Below are positions 35,884-44,030 of a stretch of DNA of 64,000 nt, piece after piece (the stretch's first letter is position 1; each line of letters begins with the position of its first letter). Source of the stretch: Aquimarina algicola. GTDB lineage: Bacteria > Bacteroidota > Bacteroidia > Flavobacteriales > Flavobacteriaceae. Where the stretch lies: assembly GCF_006443095.1 (NCBI RefSeq), contig NZ_VFWZ01000002.1, positions 1,426,001 to 1,490,000 on the forward strand, given 5' to 3'. Below the pieces are notes generated by a model. The model was not told the DNA's origin. It made no database searches and saw only the letters and a list, made by a program, of their open reading frames with translations. The translations under genes and the position numbers were made by a program.

Positions 35884-37536
35884 ATGAAAAACAGTTTTAT
35901 ACTACTATTGGTTATTATCATTTTTACTAGTTGTAAAAAAACAGAAGAAAGGCAGTTTGTAGAAATTGATAGCATCATACCCAAGGCAATAGCCCTATCA
36001 GAAGAGCAACAAAAAAATTGGCAATACAAAGACATTATCAACGATACAATTCCTGGTATTAGTTTAAACAAAGCTTATAATAAAATAATCAAGAATAGAA
36101 GAGGAGAAGAAATTATTGTAGCTGTTTTGGACACTGATCCAGATATTAATCACGAAGATTTAATTAATAATATATGGATTAATAAAGATGAAATACCAAA
36201 CAATAATATTGATGATGATGGTAATGGTTATATAGATGATATAAATGGATGGAATTTTGTAAGTAATGCTAAAGGAAATTCTTTGACATATGTACAAATG
36301 GAAGAAACTCGTATTTTGTCAAAATATAACAATTACTTTGAGGCTCTTGATGTGATCAGTAAAAAGGATAAAGAAAAATATGAATTATTTAAGAAAGCTG
36401 ACTCCTCATATAGATCTATTATAAAAGAAACTAAAAATTCAATTAGTAAATATCATAAGTATAAAACAATAAGACAAAGGGCTTTCAAAATAGTTTCAGA
36501 ATTTTTGTCAGATACAATAATTACTATTGAGAAGTTAGATAAAATTAAAACATCAGATTCAATAATTATAAAAAACACCAAGATTCTAAATCATGCAATC
36601 AAAAAAAACTTTGATGATGATTATTTTAATAAATTAATAAGAGAAAAGGATAGTATTCTAGAGTTTTGTATGAATATTAATTACGATACTAGGATAAGAA
36701 TTAATGATGATCAAGATGATATTACAGATAAGAAATATGGAAGCCCTTACTTATCTCAAAATATAAACAAACTTAAGCATTCTACCGCTATGTCTGGTAT
36801 GATTGCGGCAGATAGAACTAATAAAATAGGGCTTAAGGGTGTTACCAATAATGTAAAGATTATGCCCTTATACTTCACAGCAATTGGAGATTATACTGAT
36901 AAAGACTTATCATTAGCAATCAAATATGCTGTAGACAATGGGGCAAAAATTATAAATTTAAGTCAAGGAAAAAGCTTTTCTTTGAATCAAAATTGGGTAG
37001 AAAGAGCAATTAAATACGCAGAATCTAAAAATGTTCTTATAGTGAAAGCGGCTGGGAATGATAATCTTAATATAGATAAAAGTGATTGGTTTCCTAAAGA
37101 TCAAATTGGGAAAAATGGTAAAGAATTTGTTCAAAATGTAATAACTGTAGGAGCTAGTACATTTTTTTTAAATAGTAAATTAAAAAATAACTCTTCTAAC
37201 TATGGAAAAAATAATGTAGATCTTTTCGCACCTGGATATAAGGTAAAGGCTCTTAAGCCTAAAAACCAATATGGCATAGCTAGTGGAAGCTCATATTCAA
37301 CAGCTATAGTATCCGGAGTAGCCGCATTGATACGATCACATCACCCTGATTTAAGTGCATTTGAAGTTAAAGATATCCTTATGAAATCTGGAGTTTCTTA
37401 TGATATTGATGTAGAGATCAAACAAGAAGATGGGAGTAAAAAACTAGTTCCTTTTTCTGAGCTTTCTAAATCAGGAAAAATTGTAAACGCTTATAATGCT
37501 TTACTTATGGCAGAACAAATTTCAAAATCAAAATAA
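35884..37536 (+). CDS. Lipoprotein S8 (subtilisin-like) protease, copy 2
   Basis: The 550-aa paralogue of the preceding gene has a lipoprotein signal ending in FTSC. Triad: Asp83 (AVLDTD), His299 (KHSTAMSG), Ser470 (SGSSYSTA), with Asn392 (AAGNDN). The nucleophile motif ends in Ala instead of the usual Pro and has Ser for Thr, so activity may be altered but the triad is complete. The first 190 nt and last 270 nt are nearly the same as copy 1, while the middle is more diverged and AT-rich, as expected from gene conversion at both ends. Confidence 0.88.
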   Translation: MKNSFILLLVIIIFTSCKKTEERQFVEIDSIIPKAIALSEEQQKNWQYKDIINDTIPGISLNKAYNKIIKNRRGEEIIVAVLDTDPDINHEDLINNIWINKDEIPNNNIDDDGNGYIDDINGWNFVSNAKGNSLTYVQMEETRILSKYNNYFEALDVISKKDKEKYELFKKADSSYRSIIKETKNSISKYHKYKTIRQRAFKIVSEFLSDTIITIEKLDKIKTSDSIIIKNTKILNHAIKKNFDDDYFNKLIREKDSILEFCMNINYDTRIRINDDQDDITDKKYGSPYLSQNINKLKHSTAMSGMIAADRTNKIGLKGVTNNVKIMPLYFTAIGDYTDKDLSLAIKYAVDNGAKIINLSQGKSFSLNQNWVERAIKYAESKNVLIVKAAGNDNLNIDKSDWFPKDQIGKNGKEFVQNVITVGASTFFLNSKLKNNSSNYGKNNVDLFAPGYKVKALKPKNQYGIASGSSYSTAIVSGVAALIRSHHPDLSAFEVKDILMKSGVSYDIDVEIKQEDGSKKLVPFSELSKSGKIVNAYNALLMAEQISKSK

Positions 37537-37575
37537 TTTTTTTCGCCTCTTGGCAAACATATAAACATAATATAA

Positions 37576-38736
37576 ATGACACCAACACACTCTACTAAAA
37601 TTATAAGCCTAATCTCTATACTTGTTTTGAGTATATCTGTATATGCACAAAAGACAACACGTCCTATAGAAAGAGAATGGACCTCATTTGTGCAGATCAT
37701 CCCTGTGAAAACAGATAAAAAAGTAGATTTTAAACTACAGGCAGATGTAAAAGTAGTAGCGCAAGATGATAAAGGTAATGCCGGTTTATGGGTACGTGTA
37801 GACAATACAAATGGAGAGTCTGGTTTTTTTGACAATATGAATGATAGGCCTATAACTTCTTCTGAATGGAAAACATATACAATAGAGGGGTCTATGGATC
37901 AAAATGCTTCTACAGTTAATTTTGGAGGGATCTGCGTACTTAACGGGGATTTTTATTTTGATAATGTTAAGTTTTTTACTAAAAATGAACAAGGCATTTA
38001 TGAACCATTAGAAATTAAAAACCCGGGATTTGAGGAACAAGTTATCAATCAAGACGAAGTACCCAATTGGCTTAGAGGAATACGTAAAGATAGAACAGTA
38101 AGAATCAAAGGGTTTACCTATCAATCTACAAAAGACAAGACAGAGGGGAAATATGGACTACTTATTACAGGTAAAAATGTAAAAAAAGATTCTACACGCT
38201 ATATCAACGCATCACAAGAATATACCCCCCAAATCGGTACACTAGTCTCTATGTTGAACAATCTGAGCAAACGAGTAGAAAGAGTTGTACAAAACCTCGA
38301 TCAAAGAGAACTTGATCATCTTATGGATGAAAAAGCAAACAGAATAGGGGCGCTACTTATGCATCTAGCTGCGACAGAAGTATATTATCAAGCCTATACT
38401 TTTGAGAATAGAGGGTTTAATGAAGAAGAAAAGAAAAAATGGGGTGTAGCACTTTCATTGGGAGAAGATGCCCGAGCACAAATAAAAGGTCATGATGTAG
38501 ACTATTATCTCAACCAATATAAAGAGGTAAGGAAAAAAACATTAGAAGAACTCAAAAAACGTAATGACGATTGGCTTACACAAGGAGCATCTGATGCGGC
38601 GTATAGTAATTATCACTACAACTGGTTTCATGTAATGGAGCATCAGTCTAGCCACTTAGGGCAAATCTTATTACTCAAAAAGCGTATCCCAAAGGAGAAT
38701 ACTATTAAACTGCCCGAAGACAAAGTAGATCAATAA
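37576..38736 (+). CDS. Secreted DinB-like four-helix protein with N-terminal beta domain
   Basis: The 386-aa protein has a signal peptide (about 1-24, cleavage near VYAQ), an N-terminal beta-sandwich region (about 30-200) of carbohydrate-binding type (FDNVKFFTK, NPGFEEQ), and a C-terminal DinB/YfiT-like helical domain (about 225-375) with likely metal-binding His residues (LLMHLAATEVYYQ, NWFHVMEHQSSHLGQILLLK). DinB proteins are usually cytoplasmic enzymes, so a secreted fusion is uncommon. It lies 40 nt after the protease cluster on the same strand and could belong to it. Function is unknown. Confidence 0.75.
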   Translation: MTPTHSTKIISLISILVLSISVYAQKTTRPIEREWTSFVQIIPVKTDKKVDFKLQADVKVVAQDDKGNAGLWVRVDNTNGESGFFDNMNDRPITSSEWKTYTIEGSMDQNASTVNFGGICVLNGDFYFDNVKFFTKNEQGIYEPLEIKNPGFEEQVINQDEVPNWLRGIRKDRTVRIKGFTYQSTKDKTEGKYGLLITGKNVKKDSTRYINASQEYTPQIGTLVSMLNNLSKRVERVVQNLDQRELDHLMDEKANRIGALLMHLAATEVYYQAYTFENRGFNEEEKKKWGVALSLGEDARAQIKGHDVDYYLNQYKEVRKKTLEELKKRNDDWLTQGASDAAYSNYHYNWFHVMEHQSSHLGQILLLKKRIPKENTIKLPEDKVDQ

Positions 38737-38779
38737 TACTGCTGTGTATCTAAAATCAAAAACAAGGAAAATGATATTT

Positions 38780-39361
38780 TTATTTATAAAAATTCATTTC
38801 ATCAATATATTCCCAAACGGCTTCTGGTAGTAGCGGCCTTATGTTTTTGTGATTTGCAATAGCTTTTCGGATAAATGTTGATGAGATTTCCATAATAGGA
38901 GCATCAATGCTATGGATGTTAGGATGATTGCTAAATTGAGTTTTGATCTCACCCTCTGCAATACGTGGATATACATAAATATCATGATGTTCTAGAATCA
39001 CCTCATAATTTTTCCACTTATGAAAACTTTTTAAGTTATCCTCTCCCATAATCAGACTAAACGTATATTCAGGGTATTTTTCTTGCAAGTAGGCTAGGGT
39101 GTCTACTGTATAATTGGGTTGTTTTAGCTTAAATTCGATATCACTGGGTTGTAATCTTGGATATTGTTGCGTAGCACGATATACCATCTCATAGCGATGA
39201 TGGTTATCTAGTAAAGAACTCTTTTTTTTGTGTGGATTATGTGGTGTTACGACCATCCAAAGCGCATCGAGATCAGAAAACTCTGCCATATGATTTGCTA
39301 TGGCAAGGTGCCCTATATGAATGGGGTTAAAGGTTCCAAAATACAATCCAACTTTTTTCAT
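38780..39361 (-). CDS. nadD: Nicotinate-nucleotide adenylyltransferase
   Basis: The 193-aa protein has the nucleotidyltransferase motif GTFNPIHIGHLAIA (about 9-22) and the second motif SSTFIRKAI (about 160). It transfers AMP to nicotinate mononucleotide in NAD synthesis. It is third in a leftward yicC-gmk-nadD set, a common Bacteroidota order, 57 nt after gmk. Confidence 0.96.
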   Translation of the reverse strand: MKKVGLYFGTFNPIHIGHLAIANHMAEFSDLDALWMVVTPHNPHKKKSSLLDNHHRYEMVYRATQQYPRLQPSDIEFKLKQPNYTVDTLAYLQEKYPEYTFSLIMGEDNLKSFHKWKNYEVILEHHDIYVYPRIAEGEIKTQFSNHPNIHSIDAPIMEISSTFIRKAIANHKNIRPLLPEAVWEYIDEMNFYK

Positions 39362-39418
39362 GAAAAACTGATTTTTGATCTTAAGGACTTTAGGATTGCC
39401 GTTTCTTTATACATGTTT

Positions 39419-39991
39419 TTATCCTAAAAGAAACTTTCTAACGAGTTGATATACTTCTTGTTTTGCTTTTTCAAGGTCGTCATTAGTAACAATAGCATCA
39501 AATTGTGGTGCAGTAGCCATTTCTGTAGAAGCTTTGGCTACGCGCATATTGATTTTGTCTTCAGACTCTGTCTTGCGTTTTTTGAGACGTATCTTTAACT
39601 CCTCGATACTCGGTGGCTTTACAAATACGGCAAGTGTGCGATCAGGATAAATTCTTTTGATATCCAGACCTCCAACAACATCAATATCAAAAATTACATG
39701 TTTACCATTATCCCATAGTCGTTGTACTTCTGTTTTCAACGTACCGTAGAAGTTATCACGGTAGACTTCTTCCCACTCAAGAAACTCGTCTGACTTGATT
39801 TTGTCTTTGAACTCTCTAAGGGATAAGAAATAGTAATCTTTACCATGTATTTCTCCTGATCGAGGTTCTCGAGAAGCTGCAGAAATAGAGAATCCAAGAT
39901 TTAACTCTTCTTGATTAAGCAAGTATTTGACTAAAGTCGTTTTTCCACTTCCTGAAGGTGCAGAAAGTACAATAAGCTTTCCCTGATTCAT
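39419..39991 (-). CDS. gmk: Guanylate kinase
   Basis: The 190-aa protein has the P-loop SAPSGSGKTTL (about 9-19) and the GMP-binding motifs SREPRSGEIHGKDYYF and EWEEVYRDNFYGT. It phosphorylates GMP to GDP. It starts directly after yicC (its ATG follows the yicC stop with no gap), so they are co-transcribed. Confidence 0.97.
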   Translation of the reverse strand: MNQGKLIVLSAPSGSGKTTLVKYLLNQEELNLGFSISAASREPRSGEIHGKDYYFLSLREFKDKIKSDEFLEWEEVYRDNFYGTLKTEVQRLWDNGKHVIFDIDVVGGLDIKRIYPDRTLAVFVKPPSIEELKIRLKKRKTESEDKINMRVAKASTEMATAPQFDAIVTNDDLEKAKQEVYQLVRKFLLG

Positions 39992-40849
39992 TTACAATAC
40001 GTTTAGTAATTGTTCCTTTATTTTTTCAAGCTCATCTTTCATCTGCACGACCAACTGTTGCATTGGTGCATAATTTGATTTGCTACCTATAGTATTGATC
40101 TCTCGTCCGATCTCCTGGCTGATAAAACCTAATTTTTTTCCATTAGAATCGGCAGAGTTTAGGGTAGTTGTAAAATATTCTAAATGATTAGACAATCGAA
40201 CTTTTTCTTCTGTAATGTCAAATTTTTCCAGATAGTAGATAAGTTCTTGTTCAAAACGGTTCTGATCTACTTCTTCTTTTAATTCTGAAACGGCTTTTTG
40301 TAATCGTTCTCTCACTGCTTTTATACGCTCCGGATCTATTTCAATCACTTTTTTGAGTAAGTTTTCTATATTGTTGATCCTGATATTGAAATCCTTTTCT
40401 AAGGCTTTTCCCTCGTCAACTCTATAGTTTTCTATTTCGACCAATGCAGCGTCAAGCTCATTTTTGATAGCAGTAAACTCTTCTTCATTGATCTCTTCTC
40501 GTTCTGTTTTTAAAGCATCAGGCATGCGAACCGCCATTTTCATCAATTCTGTAGTATCCGCTTGATGCACATTGCTTAATTGCTTAATATATTCTTTTAC
40601 AATCACTTCGTTGACTCTGGTGGTTGTTTCTTCACCTGTAATCTCTACATACAATCCAAAATCTATTTTACCTCTCACTAGACTTTTGGCGATGGTATTT
40701 CGCATTTCTAGCTCTTTTTCGCGGTATTGCGATGGGATTCTAGCATTTATATCCAGGTTTTTGCTGTTTAAAGATTTAACCTCGATTGTTACTTTTTTGG
40801 AAGGGAGCTGTAAAATGGACTTCCCAAAACCAGTCATAGATTTGATCAT
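39992..40849 (-). CDS. yicC: YicC family endoribonuclease-like protein
   Basis: The 285-aa protein begins with the family hallmark MIKSMTGFGKS and ends with the conserved SNYAPMQQLVVQMKDELEKI. YicC proteins have been linked to RNA turnover (RNase YicC family). It leads the yicC-gmk-nadD set. Confidence 0.93.
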   Translation of the reverse strand: MIKSMTGFGKSILQLPSKKVTIEVKSLNSKNLDINARIPSQYREKELEMRNTIAKSLVRGKIDFGLYVEITGEETTTRVNEVIVKEYIKQLSNVHQADTTELMKMAVRMPDALKTEREEINEEEFTAIKNELDAALVEIENYRVDEGKALEKDFNIRINNIENLLKKVIEIDPERIKAVRERLQKAVSELKEEVDQNRFEQELIYYLEKFDITEEKVRLSNHLEYFTTTLNSADSNGKKLGFISQEIGREINTIGSKSNYAPMQQLVVQMKDELEKIKEQLLNVL

Positions 40850-41032
40850 AGAATTGTTATAAAAGGTGGCGCGAAGATACGGAAAAGTGATAAGATCAAA
40901 ATCTAAACCTAGAAATGAAATTTTATTTACTTAAGTTAATTTTTTGAAAATACATGTAAAAAATGGCTAATTATTAACACTTTTTGAAAAAAATAATAAT
41001 TAGTTTCATGATTCAACTTAAATATATTAATT

Positions 41033-41824
41033 ATGAAAATTTTCAAATTTTCTATACTGATGCTATTGGCAATCAGTGTAGTTCGGTGCTCTGATGATGC
41101 CGAAAATGATCTTCAACAAGACAATGCAATTACACAACAGAGTGTGCCACTCGAAGTTTTGTCAAAGTTAGAAAGTATGGGTTTCGATATGGATAAAACA
41201 TCTGTAATACCTGAAGAAGGAGGGTATGTTGTAGACGGTGATATTTTTATTACCGAAGAAACCCTTCAAGAAGAGATCAGCTCAAAACAAGCTTTTATAA
41301 CAATTATGAATTGTAATAGAGCTGGAAACATCCGTATTCAGAATGCTTTGGGTAACAATGCCGCAGGAAGAGGTTTTCAAAGAGGTGTTAATCTATGGAA
41401 CAATGTCAATGGAACAACCCTGCGTTTGATTCCTGTAACTAGTAACCCTGATATTTTGGTTCGCCTATCTAATCCCGGAGAGATCGGCGGATGGGGTCGA
41501 GGAGAATTCCCAAGTAATGGTGTAGAAGGAGGTTTGATTTTATTAAACCTTAATGAGCCTAGTATCGATGGAGACCCTGTAACGGATAGAGAATGGGGAA
41601 ATATATTAGCTCATGAAATTGGTCATAACATTGGATTTCTTCATGTTGAACAAGAGTTTTTTGGAACAGCAGTCCCTGGGACACCGTTTGGTAGTGATCC
41701 TAATTCAATCATGACTTCTGGATCAAACCCTAGTGTCGTATTTAATGCAAACGATGTTTCGAATTTTGATAAAGTAGCTGTACAACGTATGTATAGTAAT
41801 AATAGTAATCGATTGTGTAGATAA
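41033..41824 (+). CDS. M57-type HEIGH zinc metalloprotease lipoprotein, copy 1
   Basis: The 263-aa protein has a lipoprotein signal (MKIFKFSILMLLAISVVRC) and the zinc motif HEIGHNIGFLH (about 198-208), typical of M57 (dual-action HEIGH) peptidases. A likely Met-turn (SIMTSGSNP) lies about 30 residues later. The pro-like N-terminal part (about 25-100) precedes the catalytic domain. A near-identical gene follows 239 nt downstream, and each has its own terminator. Substrate unknown; a surface or periplasmic protease is likely. Confidence 0.88.
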   Translation: MKIFKFSILMLLAISVVRCSDDAENDLQQDNAITQQSVPLEVLSKLESMGFDMDKTSVIPEEGGYVVDGDIFITEETLQEEISSKQAFITIMNCNRAGNIRIQNALGNNAAGRGFQRGVNLWNNVNGTTLRLIPVTSNPDILVRLSNPGEIGGWGRGEFPSNGVEGGLILLNLNEPSIDGDPVTDREWGNILAHEIGHNIGFLHVEQEFFGTAVPGTPFGSDPNSIMTSGSNPSVVFNANDVSNFDKVAVQRMYSNNSNRLCR

Positions 41825-41854
41825 GATCCATTTATCTTAAAAACCTAAAGAATG

Positions 41855-41887
41855 AAAACTGCCTTTTCGAAAAGGCAGTTTTTTTAT
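41855..41887 (+). terminator. Terminator of metalloprotease copy 1
   Basis: AAAACTGCCTTTT pairs with AAAAGGCAGTTTT around CG, followed by a T run. Confidence 0.88.
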
Positions 41888-42062
41888 GTCTACTTTTTGG
41901 ATAAGGTACATCGTTTTTTTTAACCAAAATTCTAGAAAATGTTAACATTTTTTGTGTATAAGCACCTCTATTTCACAAAAAAACACATATATATAAATTT
42001 GATTAACTGATTTTTATAAAAATTTTTAGTTAAATTTATGGCTCAACTTAAATATACTAATT

Positions 42063-42854
42063 ATGAAAATTTTCAAATTTTCTATGCTGATGCTATTAGC
42101 AATCAGTGTGGTTCGGTGTTCTGATGATGCCGAAAATGATCTTCAACAAGACAACGCAATTACACAACAGAGTGTGCCACTCGAAGTTTTATCAAAGCTA
42201 GAAAGTATGGGTTTTGATATGAATAAAACATCTGTGATACCTGAAGATGGAGGGTATGTTGTAGACGGTGATATTTTTATTACCGAAGAAACCCTTCAAG
42301 AAGGGATCAGCTCAAAACAAGCTTTTTTCGGGATTGTTAATTGTAATAGGGCAGGAAACATCCGTATTCAGAATGCTTTGGGTAACAATGCTGCAGGAAG
42401 AGGCTTTCAGAGAGGTATTGATCTGTGGAACAATGTCAATAGAACAACGCTGCGTCTGATTCCTGTGACTAGTAACCCTGATATTTTGGTTCGCTTATCT
42501 AATCCCGGAGAGATCGGCGGATGGGGTCGAGGAGAATTTCCAAGTAATGGTGTAGAAGGAGGTTTGATTTTATTAAACCTTAATGAGCCTAGTATCGATG
42601 GAGATCCTGTAACGGATAGAGAATGGGGAAATATATTAGCTCATGAAATTGGTCATAACATTGGATTTCTTCATGTTGAACAAGAGTTTTTTGGAACAGC
42701 AGTCCCTGGGACACCGGTTGGTAGTGACCCTAATTCAATCATGACTTCTGGATCAAACCCTAGTGTCGTATTTAATGCAAATGACGTTTCTAGATTTGAT
42801 AAAAGAGCCGTAAGACGCATGTATAGTAATAGAAATAATAGATTATGTCAGTAA
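42063..42854 (+). CDS. M57-type HEIGH zinc metalloprotease lipoprotein, copy 2
   Basis: This is the tandem duplicate of the gene at 41033, with the same length, same signal and same HEIGHNIGFLH motif. Only about 20 residues differ, several of them in the short stretch after SSKQAFF (about 92-97) and at the C-terminus. The upstream 30 nt (CTTAAATATACTAATT before the ATG) is also repeated. This points to a recent duplication of a unit of about 1030 bp. Confidence 0.88.
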   Translation: MKIFKFSMLMLLAISVVRCSDDAENDLQQDNAITQQSVPLEVLSKLESMGFDMNKTSVIPEDGGYVVDGDIFITEETLQEGISSKQAFFGIVNCNRAGNIRIQNALGNNAAGRGFQRGIDLWNNVNRTTLRLIPVTSNPDILVRLSNPGEIGGWGRGEFPSNGVEGGLILLNLNEPSIDGDPVTDREWGNILAHEIGHNIGFLHVEQEFFGTAVPGTPVGSDPNSIMTSGSNPSVVFNANDVSRFDKRAVRRMYSNRNNRLCQ

Positions 42855-42879
42855 GAATTCATTGACAATCAATAAAAAT

Positions 42880-42917
42880 TAAAACTGCCCTTTTTTAAAA
42901 AAGGGCAGTTTTTTTAT
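42880..42917. terminator. Bidirectional terminator between metalloprotease copy 2 and the GNAT gene
   Basis: AAAACTGCCCTTTTTT pairs with AAAAAAGGGCAGTTTT. A-rich and T-rich flanks on both sides suit the convergent genes. It resembles the copy 1 terminator, so it was part of the duplicated unit. Confidence 0.88.
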
Positions 42918-42926
42918 CGTAAATCA

Positions 42927-43475
42927 TTAAGAAACCGCTTTGGTCATCGTAAGTTTGTCTAGATAGTTATCATTTTCAAAAAAGAAACCTTGTATGTGAC
43001 CTGTTTCTTTAAAACCCATTTTTTTGTATAATGCGATCCCTGAAGTATTAGTAGCATATACTTCTAGCCAAACTAATCTGAGGATTTCATTTTTTTGCGC
43101 CCAGTCTAATACATGCTGTAGTAATAGTGTGCCGATTCCTTGATTGTGGTAGTTGGTATGCACTCCCATACCAATTACAGCAGTATGTTGCATTTTTTTG
43201 CGGGTGTTTCCTGTGAGGTCAATGTTTCCCACAAGAGTATTATTATGCGCTGCTACCAGAAGTAGACTGTTGTTTTGACTTTGATACCTTTTAATTAATT
43301 TTTCTTCTTCAACAATATCATTAGGATATTCATAATCAAATAAAGGAATAGTGCTTGTGTTCTTTAAATATTGTAGTTTGAGTTCTAGTAGTTGCTCTGC
43401 ATCTTGTGGCACAGCTTCTCTCACCAAAATAGATTGGTCAAATTTGGTATGATATGTTTTTGATCTAAAACTCAA
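42927..43475 (-). CDS. GNAT-family N-acetyltransferase
   Basis: The 182-aa protein has the GNAT acetyl-CoA motif (GMGVHTNYHNQGIGTLLLQH, about 120-139) and the family C-terminal LEVYATNTSGIALYKKMGFK. Substrate not known. It lies 3 nt after the hemJ-like gene in a leftward set. Confidence 0.88.
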   Translation of the reverse strand: MSFRSKTYHTKFDQSILVREAVPQDAEQLLELKLQYLKNTSTIPLFDYEYPNDIVEEEKLIKRYQSQNNSLLLVAAHNNTLVGNIDLTGNTRKKMQHTAVIGMGVHTNYHNQGIGTLLLQHVLDWAQKNEILRLVWLEVYATNTSGIALYKKMGFKETGHIQGFFFENDNYLDKLTMTKAVS

Positions 43476-43478
43476 AAA

Positions 43479-44030
43479 TTAAGCATCTGGGTTTTTGGTT
43501 CTTATTCTTTTGTATAGTTTAATCCCCAGCATGAGTAAAATAGAAAGTACAATAATACCAATCACCCCATACACCCAATTTACAGCATCGCGCACAATAA
43601 CAAGAAAGATTACAGAGAACAAAATAATAGTGGACCCTTCATTCCAAATACGCATTTGATTAGAGGACCACTTAATAATATCTTGTTGTAATTGTTTGTA
43701 AATCTGATGAGATTTTAAATGGTATGCAAACAGTAATAGCACAAAACCAAGTTTTACGTGCATCCAGGGTTGTTTTAGCCAATCAGGAATCAATAGCAAT
43801 AACCAAATAGCAAATAGGGTGGCCAGAATAGCAGAAGGCCAGGTAATAATGAACCAAAGCCTTTTTGCCATTAATTTAAGTTGTTTTCCTAGTATTTCTT
43901 TATCGGGAGAAGGTTTTTGAAAAGCTTCTATCTGATACACAAACAGCCTCGGAATATAAAATAACCCTGCGAACCATGTAATCACAAAGATCAGGTGCAG
44001 GGATTTTATATAGTCGTAATATTCGATCAT
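43479..44030 (-). CDS. hemJ: HemJ-like protoporphyrinogen oxidase (CopD-family membrane protein)
   Basis: The 183-aa protein has four membrane helices and the HemJ signatures: His in SLHLIFVITWFAGLFYIPRL (about 11-30) and HVKLGFVLLL with the conserved Lys. HemJ oxidises protoporphyrinogen IX to protoporphyrin IX before ferrochelatase. A haem gene cluster lies about 14 kb away, with no hemG or hemY seen, which fits this role. It directly abuts the beta-propeller gene upstream. Confidence 0.82.
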   Translation of the reverse strand: MIEYYDYIKSLHLIFVITWFAGLFYIPRLFVYQIEAFQKPSPDKEILGKQLKLMAKRLWFIITWPSAILATLFAIWLLLLIPDWLKQPWMHVKLGFVLLLFAYHLKSHQIYKQLQQDIIKWSSNQMRIWNEGSTIILFSVIFLVIVRDAVNWVYGVIGIIVLSILLMLGIKLYKRIRTKNPDA

